Positions 52,193-62,877 of a DNA stretch of 64,000 bases are shown one piece after another (positions within the stretch are counted from its first letter, which is position 1; each line of letters opens with the position of its first letter). Both the position numbers and the translations under genes were made by a program. Source of the DNA: Neotamlana nanhaiensis (GTDB taxonomy: Bacteria > Bacteroidota > Bacteroidia > Flavobacteriales > Flavobacteriaceae); assembly GCF_000943555.1 (NCBI RefSeq), contig NZ_JTDV01000001.1, forward strand, positions 310,001 through 374,000, in the 5' to 3' direction. The notes under the pieces are model-generated. The model had not been told where the DNA came from. It did no database searches and worked only from the letters and a program-made list of their open reading frames with translations.

Positions 52193-52618
52193 ATGGATGA
52201 TAAGTTAAAAATCAATCAGCAATTATGCTTTCCTATTTATCTTTTAGCAAAAGATATTATAGCACTTTATAGACCTCTGTTAAATGCCATAGGTTTAACA
52301 TATCCGCAATATTTGGTTATGCTTGTTTTATGGGAAAACCACAGTCAAACTGTTAATACAATAGGCAAAAAATTAAGTTTAGATAGTGGTACACTTACAC
52401 CATTATTAAAGCGATTACAGCAAAAAGAACTTGTTATAAGAACAAGAAGTAGCGAAGACGAACGTGTTGTGAATATTACCTTAACCAACAAAGGAGCGTT
52501 ATTAAAAAATAATGCGCAGTGTATTCCAGAACAAATGGTTGAAGCCATGAATGTATCGATTGAAGATTTAACATCATTAAAAGAACTAGTCATAAAAATT
52601 TTAAACAGTAAAAAATGA
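52193..52618 (+). CDS. ohrR: OhrR-type MarR-family peroxide-sensing repressor
   Basis: A 141-residue winged-helix regulator. The reactive cysteine C12 lies in the OhrR hallmark QLCFPIYLLAKDI; the DNA-binding region includes VNTIGKKLSLDSGTLTPLLKRLQQKELVIRTRSSEDERVVNITLT (about 56-100). Organic hydroperoxides oxidise the cysteine and release DNA. It overlaps ohr by 4 bp, and a perfect palindrome sits over its promoter, so autoregulation of ohrR-ohr-nitroreductase is likely. The predicted mRNA is leaderless. Confidence 0.93.
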   Translation: MDDKLKINQQLCFPIYLLAKDIIALYRPLLNAIGLTYPQYLVMLVLWENHSQTVNTIGKKLSLDSGTLTPLLKRLQQKELVIRTRSSEDERVVNITLTNKGALLKNNAQCIPEQMVEAMNVSIEDLTSLKELVIKILNSKK

Positions 52619-53040
52619 AAAAGATTTATAGCATTGGCGCAACAGCTACAGGTGGTAGAAATGGCCATGTAAAAAGTGATAATGGTATTTTAGATTTAGA
52701 AGTAAGGCACCCAAAAGCCTTAGGCGGAGAAAACGATAATTATGCAAACCCAGAAATGTTATTTGCAGCAGGATATTCTGCTTGTTTTGACAGTGCTCTA
52801 AATTTGGTAATTAATAACGAAAAAGCACAAACAGGTACAACAACTGTCACTGCAAATGTTGCTATTAGTAAATTAGATAATGGTGGATTTGGTTTAGCCG
52901 TAGAACTACAAATAAATGTGCCTAATGTTTCAATAGATTTGGCTCAAAATTTAGCTGACAAAGCGCATCAAATATGTCCTTATTCAAACGCTACAAGAAA
53001 TAATATAGATGTAAAATTAACTGTAACAAATAATAGTTAA
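52615..53040 (+). CDS. ohr: Organic hydroperoxide resistance protein
   Basis: A 141-residue Ohr/OsmC-fold thiol peroxidase that reduces organic hydroperoxides with lipoyl or other dithiol donors. Catalytic cysteines are C57 in GYSACFDSAL and C121 in HQICPYSNATRNN; the arginine and glutamate that steady the thiolate (near residues 15 and 39) are present. Overlaps ohrR by 4 bp and precedes the nitroreductase gene by 13 bp in the same operon. Confidence 0.95.
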   Translation: MKKIYSIGATATGGRNGHVKSDNGILDLEVRHPKALGGENDNYANPEMLFAAGYSACFDSALNLVINNEKAQTGTTTVTANVAISKLDNGGFGLAVELQINVPNVSIDLAQNLADKAHQICPYSNATRNNIDVKLTVTNNS

Positions 53041-53053
53041 AATTAATAGCAAA

Positions 53054-53689
53054 ATGAACTTAATAGAAAACTTAAACTGGAGGCATGCTGTAAAGGCTTA
53101 TAATCCAAACAAAAAAGTAAGTCAGGAAAATATCGATAAAATCGTTGAGGCTGCTCGTTTAGCCCCATCTTCATCAGGACTACAACCATTTCAAGTACTA
53201 GTGGTTACAAATCAAGATATAAAAGAAAAACTTGTTGAAGGGGCTCTAAATCCAGAATGTATGCGCGATTGTTCCCATGTTATTGTATTTGCAGCTTGGG
53301 ACAAATATACCGAAGAACGTATAGATACCGTTTACGACTTTACTACTGATGAACGCGGATTACCTCGTGGACGTTTTAGTAGTTATACTGACAAATTAAA
53401 AGAACTTTACTTAAACCAATCGGCTGATGAAAATTTTGCTCATATTGCACGACAAACCTATATTGCTCTCGGTTTAGCATTAGCTCAGGCCGCAGAGCTT
53501 AAAGTTGATACAACACCTGCTGAAGGGTTTAGTAACACCGTTGTTGATAAAGTTTTAGACCTAGACAAATTAGGTTTAAAAAGTGTCTCACTTATGTATG
53601 TTGGTTATGCCGATGATGAAAACAATTGGATGGCTTCAATGAAAAAAGTAAGAACTCCAAAAGAAGATTTTATAATAGAATATAAATAA
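53054..53689 (+). CDS. NAD(P)H-dependent nitroreductase-family flavoprotein (NfsB-like)
   Basis: A 211-residue FMN oxidoreductase: WRHAVKAYNPNKKVSQENIDKIVEAARLAPSSSGLQPFQVLVV (about 8-50, FMN phosphate and substrate loop), ARQTYIALGLALAQAAELKVDTTPAEGF (about 135-162) and a C-terminal VGYADDEN. Family members reduce nitroaromatics, quinones or flavins. Placement in the OhrR operon suggests a role in oxidative stress, for example handling reactive carbonyls or quinones (inference). A strong terminator follows. Confidence 0.9.
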   Translation: MNLIENLNWRHAVKAYNPNKKVSQENIDKIVEAARLAPSSSGLQPFQVLVVTNQDIKEKLVEGALNPECMRDCSHVIVFAAWDKYTEERIDTVYDFTTDERGLPRGRFSSYTDKLKELYLNQSADENFAHIARQTYIALGLALAQAAELKVDTTPAEGFSNTVVDKVLDLDKLGLKSVSLMYVGYADDENNWMASMKKVRTPKEDFIIEYK

Positions 53690-53710
53690 ATCAAAAACCA
53701 TATTATATAG

Positions 53711-53744
53711 GAAGCGAGCTAATCTCAAATAGCTCGCTTTTTTG
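53711..53744 (+). terminator. Intrinsic terminator of the ohrR-ohr-nitroreductase operon
   Basis: A 10-bp perfect stem AAGCGAGCTA / TAGCTCGCTT with an 8-nt loop and a run of T, 22 nt after the nitroreductase stop. Confidence 0.92.
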
Positions 53745-53867
53745 TTATTAGCTGTTTTACAATTGCTACAAATAAATCAATTAAATATAACGAAACAATT
53801 TAAAAGCATTGTTTGAATGCTTGCTGCAATATTTTATCTTTACACGCTCAAAATAGGAAATGATTTT

Positions 53868-56294
53868 ATGAAGATCTCGTATAATTGGTTAAAGCAATTT
53901 TTAAAAATTGATTGGTCTCCAGAACAAACAGGAGAATTACTAACAGATTTAGGACTAGAAGTTGAAGGTATAGATACTTATCAATCGGTAAAAGGCGGAC
54001 TTGAAGGCGTTGTTATAGGCGAAGTTCTTACTTGTGAAAAACACCCAAATGCTGATAAGCTTAAAGTAACAACCGTAAATATTGGCGCAGATACTCCTGT
54101 ACAAATTGTTTGTGGAGCGCCAAATGTAGCTGCTGGACAAAAAGTACCAGTAGCAACCATTGGAACCACTTTATACACTGAAGAAGGTGAAGCTTGGACC
54201 ATTAAAAAAGGAAAAATTAGAGGCGAAGAAAGCCATGGGATGATTTGTGCTGAAGATGAATTAGGCTTAGGAAAATCGCACGATGGTATTATGGTACTTA
54301 GTGACGATTTAATTCCTGGAACAGCAGCTGCCGAAATTTTTGAAATTGAAAACGATCAAGTTTTCGAAATTGGACTAACACCAAACCGCGCCGATGCTAT
54401 GAGTCATTGGGGAACCGCTCGCGATTTAAAAGCTGGATTACTTCAAAAAGACATTAATTTAGAACTCATTACACCATCGGTTAGTGCGTTTCATGTAGAT
54501 AGCCGTACTTTAAAAATTGATATCGATGTTCTTAATAAAGAATTAGCTCCTCGTTACTGTGGTGTTACACTATCTGGAATTAAGGTAAAAGCATCTCCTG
54601 CTTGGTTACAACACCGTTTAAAAGCTATTGGTTTAAGTCCAATAAATAACGTTGTTGATGCCACCAATTATGTATTACATGAATTAGGACAGCCGCTTCA
54701 TGCCTTTGACGCTTCAAAAATATCTGGAAATAAAATTGAGGTTAAAACTTTACCTACTGGAACCAAATTCACAACTTTAGATGGTGTTGAACGCGAACTT
54801 CATGAAGATGACTTAATGATTTGTGATGCCGAAAAACCGCTTTGTATCGCTGGTGTTTTTGGCGGATTAAATTCAGGTGTTTCAGAAACTACAACAAATA
54901 TATTTTTAGAGAGTGCTTATTTTAATCCTGTTAGCGTTCGTAAAACAGCCAAACGTCATGGTTTAAATACCGATGCTTCGTTTAGATTTGAACGTGGTAT
55001 CGACCCCAACACCACACAATATGTACTAAAACGTGCGGCACTTTTAATTAAAGAATTAGCTGGAGGCGAAATTACTAGTGATGTTTTAGATTTTTACCCC
55101 AAAAAAATAAAAGATTTTGAAGTACGTTTAAGTTTCGAAAATGCTAAAAAACTAATTGGCGAGGATATCCCTGAGGAAACCATAAAACGAATTTTATCAT
55201 CGTTAGAAATAAAAGTAAACAACGTTACCGAAGCTGGTTTAGGATTAACCGTACCTGCCTACCGTAACGACGTACAGCGTGAGGCTGATATTATTGAAGA
55301 AATTTTACGCGTTTACGGATATAATAATGTTGGCATTACCAAAAAGTTAAATGCTTCGATTGCAAGTACTTCAAAATTTGAAGATTATAAAATTCAAAAC
55401 ATTGTTGGTACGCAATTGGCATCAAAAGGCTTTTTTGAAATTATGAGTAACTCATTAACTTCTCCTGACTATATAAAGCTGGTAGATCAGTTAAAAGAAG
55501 AGCATAACGTTGCTATGTTAAATCCGTTAAGTAGCGATTTATCGGTTATGCGTCAATCGATGCTATTTTCTGGTTTAGAAGCAGTAGCCTTTAATATTAA
55601 TAGAAAGCGTGCCGATTTAAAGCTTTTTGAATTTGGTAAAACATACCACAGTTACAATGGCAATCGCGAAGAACTTAAACATTTAGCGCTTTTTGCTACT
55701 GGTAATCAATCTTACGAAAGTTGGTTATCATCAAACAGACAAAGTGAGTTCTTCTTTTTAAAAGGAACAATTGCAACTATTTTATCGCGTTTAGGAATAA
55801 GCAGATTTAACGAATCGGCTAGCAAAAACGATATTTTTAGCGAAGGTTTAAGCCTAGGATTTGGTAAAAATACTTTTGTTAATTTTGGATTGGTAAAGAA
55901 ATCTATTTTAAAACATTTCGATATTTCTCAAGATGTTGTGTATGCCGATTTTAATTGGGATACTATTTTAGAATTTGTAAAACACAACAAAATTAGTGTT
56001 AAACCAATTCCGAAATTCCCTGAAGTTAAACGTGATTTTGCGTTGTTATTAGATGATAGTGTAACCTTCGAGTCGATTAACACTATTGCAAAGAAAACCG
56101 AAAAGCAGCTTTTAAAAAGTGTAAATTTATTTGATGTTTATCAAGGTAAAAACTTACCTGCCGGTAAAAAAAGTTATGCTGTTAGTTTTACATTACAAGA
56201 CGAAAACAAAACCTTAACCGATAAGCAGATTGATAAAATTATGAACAAGCTTCAGCAAAATTTTGAAAACCAACTTGGTGCAGAACTAAGGTAA
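53868..56294 (+). CDS. pheT: Phenylalanyl-tRNA synthetase beta subunit
   Basis: 808 residues from ATG 53868 (MKISYNWLKQFLKID). Domains: tRNA-binding OB fold (about 40-150, GLEGVVIGEVLTCEKHPNADKLKV), B3/B4 editing domain (about 210-395, NVVDATNYVLHELGQPLHAFD), B5 (about 400-475), the B6-B7 catalytic-like core and a C-terminal anticodon-binding FDX domain (about 715-808, IPKFPEVKRDFALLLDDSV). It works with PheS, which is not in the window. A TATCTTTA box near 53836 is a likely -7 element, upstream of this ATG. Confidence 0.96.
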   Translation: MKISYNWLKQFLKIDWSPEQTGELLTDLGLEVEGIDTYQSVKGGLEGVVIGEVLTCEKHPNADKLKVTTVNIGADTPVQIVCGAPNVAAGQKVPVATIGTTLYTEEGEAWTIKKGKIRGEESHGMICAEDELGLGKSHDGIMVLSDDLIPGTAAAEIFEIENDQVFEIGLTPNRADAMSHWGTARDLKAGLLQKDINLELITPSVSAFHVDSRTLKIDIDVLNKELAPRYCGVTLSGIKVKASPAWLQHRLKAIGLSPINNVVDATNYVLHELGQPLHAFDASKISGNKIEVKTLPTGTKFTTLDGVERELHEDDLMICDAEKPLCIAGVFGGLNSGVSETTTNIFLESAYFNPVSVRKTAKRHGLNTDASFRFERGIDPNTTQYVLKRAALLIKELAGGEITSDVLDFYPKKIKDFEVRLSFENAKKLIGEDIPEETIKRILSSLEIKVNNVTEAGLGLTVPAYRNDVQREADIIEEILRVYGYNNVGITKKLNASIASTSKFEDYKIQNIVGTQLASKGFFEIMSNSLTSPDYIKLVDQLKEEHNVAMLNPLSSDLSVMRQSMLFSGLEAVAFNINRKRADLKLFEFGKTYHSYNGNREELKHLALFATGNQSYESWLSSNRQSEFFFLKGTIATILSRLGISRFNESASKNDIFSEGLSLGFGKNTFVNFGLVKKSILKHFDISQDVVYADFNWDTILEFVKHNKISVKPIPKFPEVKRDFALLLDDSVTFESINTIAKKTEKQLLKSVNLFDVYQGKNLPAGKKSYAVSFTLQDENKTLTDKQIDKIMNKLQQNFENQLGAELR

Positions 56295-56301
56295 TTTGTG
56301 C

Positions 56302-57150
56302 ATGCTAAAAAATAAATATGTTATAGTATTCGTAACTGTTTTTACTATTCAAGCAGGAATAAGTCAGAACAAATTATATACTATCGATCAAGATTCATCG
56401 TCGACCTGGAGTTTGCTTAAATACGATGTTAATACGACTTGGCACGGTGTAAAACATGCTTTTACCAGCCCTATTCGCTGGAAAGGTAAAGATTATGCTA
56501 AATTAGGTGGATTAATTATTGGTACAGCAACCTTATCGTTAGCCGATGAAAGTATTAATGAGTTTGCGTTAAGACAAAAAACCGACTACCCTTCTATAGC
56601 AAGAGATTTTGGTTGGTATTTTGGTAGCCCTCAAAACTATTTTATGGCTAATGCAGGTTTATATGGTTTTGGTTTGCTTACAAAAAACGAAAAGGTACGC
56701 TATACTAGTGTTTTAATAATATCGTCCTCGGTTACTTCTGGTTTTATACAATCGCTTGCTAAAAATGCTTTTGGGCGTGCACGTCCTGGAACCGATTTAG
56801 GTCCTTACGATTTTAAACCATTTTCAAAAGAAGGTGGACAACACTCGTTTCCTTCTGGTCACACAGTGTTATCAATAACTATGGCGCATGCCATTGCTAA
56901 ACAAGTTAAAAATCCTTGGTTAAAATCGGGCATTTATGCCATTGGTTCTATTCCTCCAATCTCTAGATTAATAGATAATGCGCATTGGTTTACCGATATC
57001 GCTTTTAGTACAGCTTTAAGCATTATTGTAGTAGATAGTATTGATGCCTTTTTAAAGAAAAACAATGCTCACGGTTGGCATAAAGACTCCCGTATTTCCT
57101 GGAATTTCACTTTTAGCGGTAATAAAATAGGACTCATTGGCTCCTTTTAG
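56302..57150 (+). CDS. PAP2-family phosphatase
   Basis: About 282 residues from ATG 56302, with signal peptide or first helix up to residue 20 (ends AGIS). The three phosphatase motifs are intact: KNAFGRARPG (motif 1), SFPSGHT (motif 2) and SRLIDNAHWFTDI (motif 3). PAP2 enzymes dephosphorylate lipid phosphates such as undecaprenyl pyrophosphate or phosphatidate. The gene begins 7 bp after pheT and may share its transcript. Confidence 0.92.
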   Translation: MLKNKYVIVFVTVFTIQAGISQNKLYTIDQDSSSTWSLLKYDVNTTWHGVKHAFTSPIRWKGKDYAKLGGLIIGTATLSLADESINEFALRQKTDYPSIARDFGWYFGSPQNYFMANAGLYGFGLLTKNEKVRYTSVLIISSSVTSGFIQSLAKNAFGRARPGTDLGPYDFKPFSKEGGQHSFPSGHTVLSITMAHAIAKQVKNPWLKSGIYAIGSIPPISRLIDNAHWFTDIAFSTALSIIVVDSIDAFLKKNNAHGWHKDSRISWNFTFSGNKIGLIGSF

Positions 57151-57240
57151 TTATCAACAATTGTTAATTATTCCTAAAAAGTTTTAAGGTAAGTTTTTTT
57201 TGACTATCTTTAAGAGGCAACCACTTAAAACTAAAACGTC

Positions 57241-59186
<1,946 letters not shown>

Positions 59187-59243
59187 TTATTTAATTAGCT
59201 AATATTTAACAACGCGTTAACAAGACTTTTTAATAACAAAGTA

Positions 59244-59251
59244 TATTTTTG
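59244..59251 (+). promoter_or_regulatory. -7 box upstream of the thioredoxin-fold lipoprotein gene
   Basis: TATTTTTG matches the -7 consensus and overlaps the region just before a TTG at 59253, which makes that start impossible and supports ATG 59298. No clear -33 TTG. Confidence 0.45.
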
Positions 59252-59297
59252 TTTGAAATTAATACATTTACATACAAATTACTCTCAAGACGGATTT

Positions 59298-60713
59298 ATG
59301 AAGGGGTTTCTCTCTATATTACTATTATCTCTAACTTTTTTAGGCTGTAAAAACGACAATAAAGACGACAACTACGCTTATTTAGGGGGAGAAATTATTA
59401 ACCCAACTACAAATTACATTATTTTAGAAAAAGATGGTGAAATAATTGATACGATTCCACTTGATGGTAGAAATAGATTTATTCACAAATTTGAAGGTTT
59501 AATTCCTGGATTCTATACCTTTAATCATGGCGGTGAAGAACAATTTGCATTGTTAGAACCTAAGGATAGTTTATTATTTAGATTAAACACCTTAGAATTT
59601 GATGAATCATTGGTATTTACAGGTTTAGGTGATAAAAAAAACAACTATTTTATTAATGATTTTATTGAAAATGAACTTAGAGAAAAGTACATTTTTAAAA
59701 TTTGCCAATTAGCACCCAAAACTTACCAAAAACATATCGATTCTTTAAATAGTATAAAATTAATTGCATTTAATAAGTTTAAAGAGAAATATGAAACCAC
59801 GGAGCTTTTTAATACAATAGCTGAAGCAAATATAAAATTTGCGCATTATTCGAATAAAGAAATCTATCCGTTTATTCATTACGGACAAAACAAAATTGAG
59901 ATTTTAAACTCGCTGCCGAAAGACTTTTATGCTTACAGAAAAAATATAGATTATAATGATGCTTTTTTTAGCGATAATTCTAATTACATACATTTTCTAA
60001 GAAGAAATTTAAGCAATATTTCCCTTACTATACACGACGAACACGCCGAAGAAAAAAAGTTTAATCACAGATCGTTGTGCTATAACCTAGATAGGCTACA
60101 GTTAATTGATAGTTTGGTTACTAACACTACTATTAAAGACGCTCTACTTTACCATTTTACCATAAAATACCTGTCTAAAAGTCAAGACGTTGAAAACAGT
60201 GAAAAACTTTTAAAATCGTATTTAAACAAAAGTACAAACGAAAAAGGAAAAGCTTTAATGTGCCGTTTAAACGAATCGATTAACCGATTACAAAGAGGTG
60301 CCAAATTACCTGATATTGCTGTTTTAAACTATAATAATATTTCAAATAATATTAGCGCGGTTATAAAGCAACCAACAGTTATAAGCTTTTGGGCACAATC
60401 GTTTTACGATCATTTTAATCACAGCTACAAAAAAATTAATGAATTAAAAGTAAAATATCCCGAAGTTAATTTTATCAGAATTAATATTGATGATTATGAG
60501 GTTGGCAAACCCAAAAAAATGCTAGCAAACCATAATTATAGCACGCAAAACGAATATACTTTTTCAAATCCAAAACAAGCCAAAGAAACATTGGCTATTT
60601 ATCCGCTTACCAAAACTTTTATTGTAGATAAAAACAATACTATTGTAAGCAGTAACTCTAATTTGTTTTCTATTAAGTTCGAGGAAGAATTGCTAGGATT
60701 AATTAATAGATGA
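59298..60713 (+). CDS. Thioredoxin-fold lipoprotein lacking CxxC (DUF4369/TlpA-like)
   Basis: 471 residues from ATG 59298, with signal and lipobox LTFLGC (cysteine 16). The N-terminal region (about 25-120) has a DUF4369-like beta domain (GGEIINPTTNYIILEKDGEIIDTIPLDG). A helical middle leads to a thioredoxin-like C-terminus (about 345-471) with PTVISFWAQSFYDHFNHSYKKINELKVKYPEVNFIRIN. The expected active-site WCxxC is replaced by FWAQSFYDH, with no cysteine, so it cannot act as a disulfide reductase. Ends 8 bp from the convergent SDR gene. Confidence 0.78.
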   Translation: MKGFLSILLLSLTFLGCKNDNKDDNYAYLGGEIINPTTNYIILEKDGEIIDTIPLDGRNRFIHKFEGLIPGFYTFNHGGEEQFALLEPKDSLLFRLNTLEFDESLVFTGLGDKKNNYFINDFIENELREKYIFKICQLAPKTYQKHIDSLNSIKLIAFNKFKEKYETTELFNTIAEANIKFAHYSNKEIYPFIHYGQNKIEILNSLPKDFYAYRKNIDYNDAFFSDNSNYIHFLRRNLSNISLTIHDEHAEEKKFNHRSLCYNLDRLQLIDSLVTNTTIKDALLYHFTIKYLSKSQDVENSEKLLKSYLNKSTNEKGKALMCRLNESINRLQRGAKLPDIAVLNYNNISNNISAVIKQPTVISFWAQSFYDHFNHSYKKINELKVKYPEVNFIRINIDDYEVGKPKKMLANHNYSTQNEYTFSNPKQAKETLAIYPLTKTFIVDKNNTIVSSNSNLFSIKFEEELLGLINR

Positions 60714-60721
60714 TTTATTTT

Positions 60722-61522
60722 CTACAATTTATAATGTTTAATTAGCAGCTTCTCATAAGTTTTATCGGGTAAAATAAATTTGAGTACAATTGAAAATTTC
60801 TGCATAAATGCGCCTACCTTATGATGAATTCTAGGAGAATTATTTTCAATAATCTTTTTAACCGCCTTAGCTACAGCAATGGGGTCGTCGCTATTATCAA
60901 CATCATCATCTATATTTTGTAACACCGATGGGTAAAGTTTATATGGCGAGGTATTTAATGCGGGCGCATGATAACGACCTGCCGCTATATTTGTCGCAAA
61001 ATCACCAGGAGCTAAATTGGTCATTTTTATATTAAAATCTTTCAATTCAATTCTAAAAGCCTCAGTAATTAATGATAAGGCTCCTTTGCTAGCACTATAA
61101 ACACCACGATAAGGCAAGCCCATATAACCCGCAATTGAGGTTACATTTATTATTAAACCCGAATTTTGCTTTCGCATTTGTGGCAGCACCGCTTTAATAA
61201 CATTAATAGGTCCAAAAAAGTTAGTATCGAAATTATTTTTAATCTCGGCTTCTGGAATTTCTTCAATAGGACCAGTAATACCAACACCAGCATTATTAAT
61301 TAATACATCAAGACGCCCTTCTTTACTAATAACCTCTGCAACACATGCGCAAATAGTATCGTTATTTTTAACGTCGAGGGCTAAAATGGGAAATTTACTG
61401 CGTTTGTATTTTTCTGGACTGCGACTTGTACCATAAACAATATAACCATTGCTTTGTAAAAACTCGCCAATAGCCTTTCCTATTCCAGAAGAACCACCGG
61501 TAATTAAAACAACTTTTAGCAT
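60722..61522 (-). CDS. Short-chain dehydrogenase/reductase
   Basis: A 266-residue classical SDR. NAD(P) motif TGGSSGIGKAIGE (8-20), NNAGVG (about 85-90), the catalytic serine in NVTSIAGY (about 135) and YSASK (about 151-155) are all present. A C-terminal basic extension (KFSIVLKFILPDKTYEKLLIKHYKL) could touch the membrane. The substrate is unknown. Arg in TSRSPEK after the second strand hints at NADP preference (inference). Confidence 0.9.
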   Translation of the reverse strand: MLKVVLITGGSSGIGKAIGEFLQSNGYIVYGTSRSPEKYKRSKFPILALDVKNNDTICACVAEVISKEGRLDVLINNAGVGITGPIEEIPEAEIKNNFDTNFFGPINVIKAVLPQMRKQNSGLIINVTSIAGYMGLPYRGVYSASKGALSLITEAFRIELKDFNIKMTNLAPGDFATNIAAGRYHAPALNTSPYKLYPSVLQNIDDDVDNSDDPIAVAKAVKKIIENNSPRIHHKVGAFMQKFSIVLKFILPDKTYEKLLIKHYKL

Positions 61523-61576
61523 TTAAAAAAAATTTTACAGCTTAAATATAAGAAAGAAATACTTACAATTGGGCAT

Positions 61577-61680
61577 AAAAAAAGGCAAGCTACCTACATC
61601 ACACCGCTACGACCATATACCTTTGCTTCGTTCCCGACCTGGAGGATTTTACAGGAGCTGGTTGTGTAGGACTTGCCGGG
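61577..61680 (-). ncRNA. ffs: Small signal recognition particle RNA (4.5S type)
   Basis: Minus strand, about 97 nt from near 61680 to 61584, then a run of seven T (61583-61577). The ends pair (GGCAAGTCCTAC with GTAGGTAGCTTGCC). The apical part has the conserved domain IV elements: CCAGGTCGGGAACGAAGCA, the GGAA-type tetraloop region and the asymmetric internal loop that bind Ffh. It lacks the Alu domain, as in most Gram-negatives. The exact 5' end is set from the promoter just upstream. Confidence 0.9.
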
Positions 61681-61682
61681 TG

Positions 61683-61712
61683 CAAATATACAATGTTTTA
61701 AAAATATCACAA
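61683..61712 (-). promoter_or_regulatory. ffs promoter
   Basis: On the minus strand: TTG (61712-61710), exactly 19 bp, TATATTTG (61690-61683). It is the best Bacteroidota sigma-factor promoter in the window and starts transcription a few bases before the ffs stem. Confidence 0.88.
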
Positions 61713-61766
61713 TGATTTTTTTAACCGATTTTAAATAAATATCTTGCTTTAAATATTTGCACATAA

Positions 61767-62798
61767 ATGAAAACTATCAAATACTTAACAATCATATTTT
61801 TAGGTGGATTATTAATCGCTTGCGGATCAAATTCGGGAAATAAAAAAAGTTACTTTTCTATTGAAACTAATGCCAAAAAAGGTAATATTTCGAATAATGA
61901 AACGCTAAAATTAGCTATTTCAAGCAAAAAAGACATCAAAATTGATTCTGTAAATTACACTTTAAACGGTGAAACATTTTCTGAAAATACCAGTCTTAAA
62001 AATTTTAAATTAGGCAAACAAACTCTCGAAGCAACCATATATTTTGATGGCGAAAAGCAAAGTATAAAATCACCTATTACCATTTTAAATAGTGAATTAC
62101 CAAAAGTGTATAAGTATAAAATTATAAACGAATACCCACACGATATTACTTCGTACACTCAAGGTTTAGAGTTTTTTAATGATACACTTTACGAAAGTAC
62201 CGGACAGTACAAAGAATCGAAACTGCGCAAAGTAAACTATAAAACTGGCGAAGTTGTTAAAAATATAAATTTAGACGATGAGTATTTTGGGGAAGGCTTA
62301 ACCATACTAAAAAACAAAGTGTACCAACTTACTTGGCAAAAAGGCACTGGGTTTGTGTATAATGTAGATACATTTGAAAAATTAAGTAGTTTTAAATACG
62401 GAAACAGTAAAGAAGGTTGGGGCTTATGCAATAACGATACGACACTTTATAAAAGCGACGGTAGTGAAAAAATTTGGCTTTTAAACCCCGAAACATTAGC
62501 CGAAGAAAGTTTTATACAGGTTTATACCAATAAAGGAAAAATTGTTGGTATTAATGAAATGGAATGGATTAACGGACAAATTTATGCCAACCGTTACCAA
62601 AAAGATGGTGTGGCTATTATTAACCCTAAAAACGGAGGTATTGTTGGTGTCATTGATTTTTCTCCGCTTAAAAAATTAGTTACTCAGCATGACGGACTTG
62701 ATGTTTTAAACGGCATCGCATACAACCCTAAAACAAAAACTATTTTTGTAACTGGTAAACGTTGGGATAAGCTTTTTGAAGTTGAAATTGTAGAGTAA
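61767..62798 (+). CDS. Glutaminyl-peptide cyclotransferase (plant-type, lipoprotein)
   Basis: A 343-residue lipoprotein (lipobox LIAC, cysteine 19) with an N-terminal linker or Ig-like region (about 30-110) and a five-bladed beta-propeller of the plant-type glutaminyl cyclase family: SYTQGLEFFNDTLYESTGQYKESKLRKV (about 130-157), GEGLTILKNKVYQLTWQ, and EMEWINGQIYANRYQ. These enzymes convert N-terminal glutamine to pyroglutamate. In Bacteroidota many exported proteins begin with Q after signal cleavage, a plausible substrate set. Confidence 0.9.
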   Translation: MKTIKYLTIIFLGGLLIACGSNSGNKKSYFSIETNAKKGNISNNETLKLAISSKKDIKIDSVNYTLNGETFSENTSLKNFKLGKQTLEATIYFDGEKQSIKSPITILNSELPKVYKYKIINEYPHDITSYTQGLEFFNDTLYESTGQYKESKLRKVNYKTGEVVKNINLDDEYFGEGLTILKNKVYQLTWQKGTGFVYNVDTFEKLSSFKYGNSKEGWGLCNNDTTLYKSDGSEKIWLLNPETLAEESFIQVYTNKGKIVGINEMEWINGQIYANRYQKDGVAIINPKNGGIVGVIDFSPLKKLVTQHDGLDVLNGIAYNPKTKTIFVTGKRWDKLFEVEIVE

Positions 62799-62811
62799 AT
62801 AAATTATAACA

Positions 62812-62856
62812 TAAAAGAGACTCCTAACCTTAGGTAAGATTAAGAGCCTCTTTTCA
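62812..62856. terminator. Probable bidirectional terminator
   Basis: AAAAGAGACTC pairs with GAGCCTCTTTT (one mismatch), with an inner CCTAA / TTAGG stem. It follows the cyclotransferase gene and is also downstream of the minus-strand genes to its right. Confidence 0.6.
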
Positions 62857-62877
62857 ATTTTTCATTATTATTTACTG

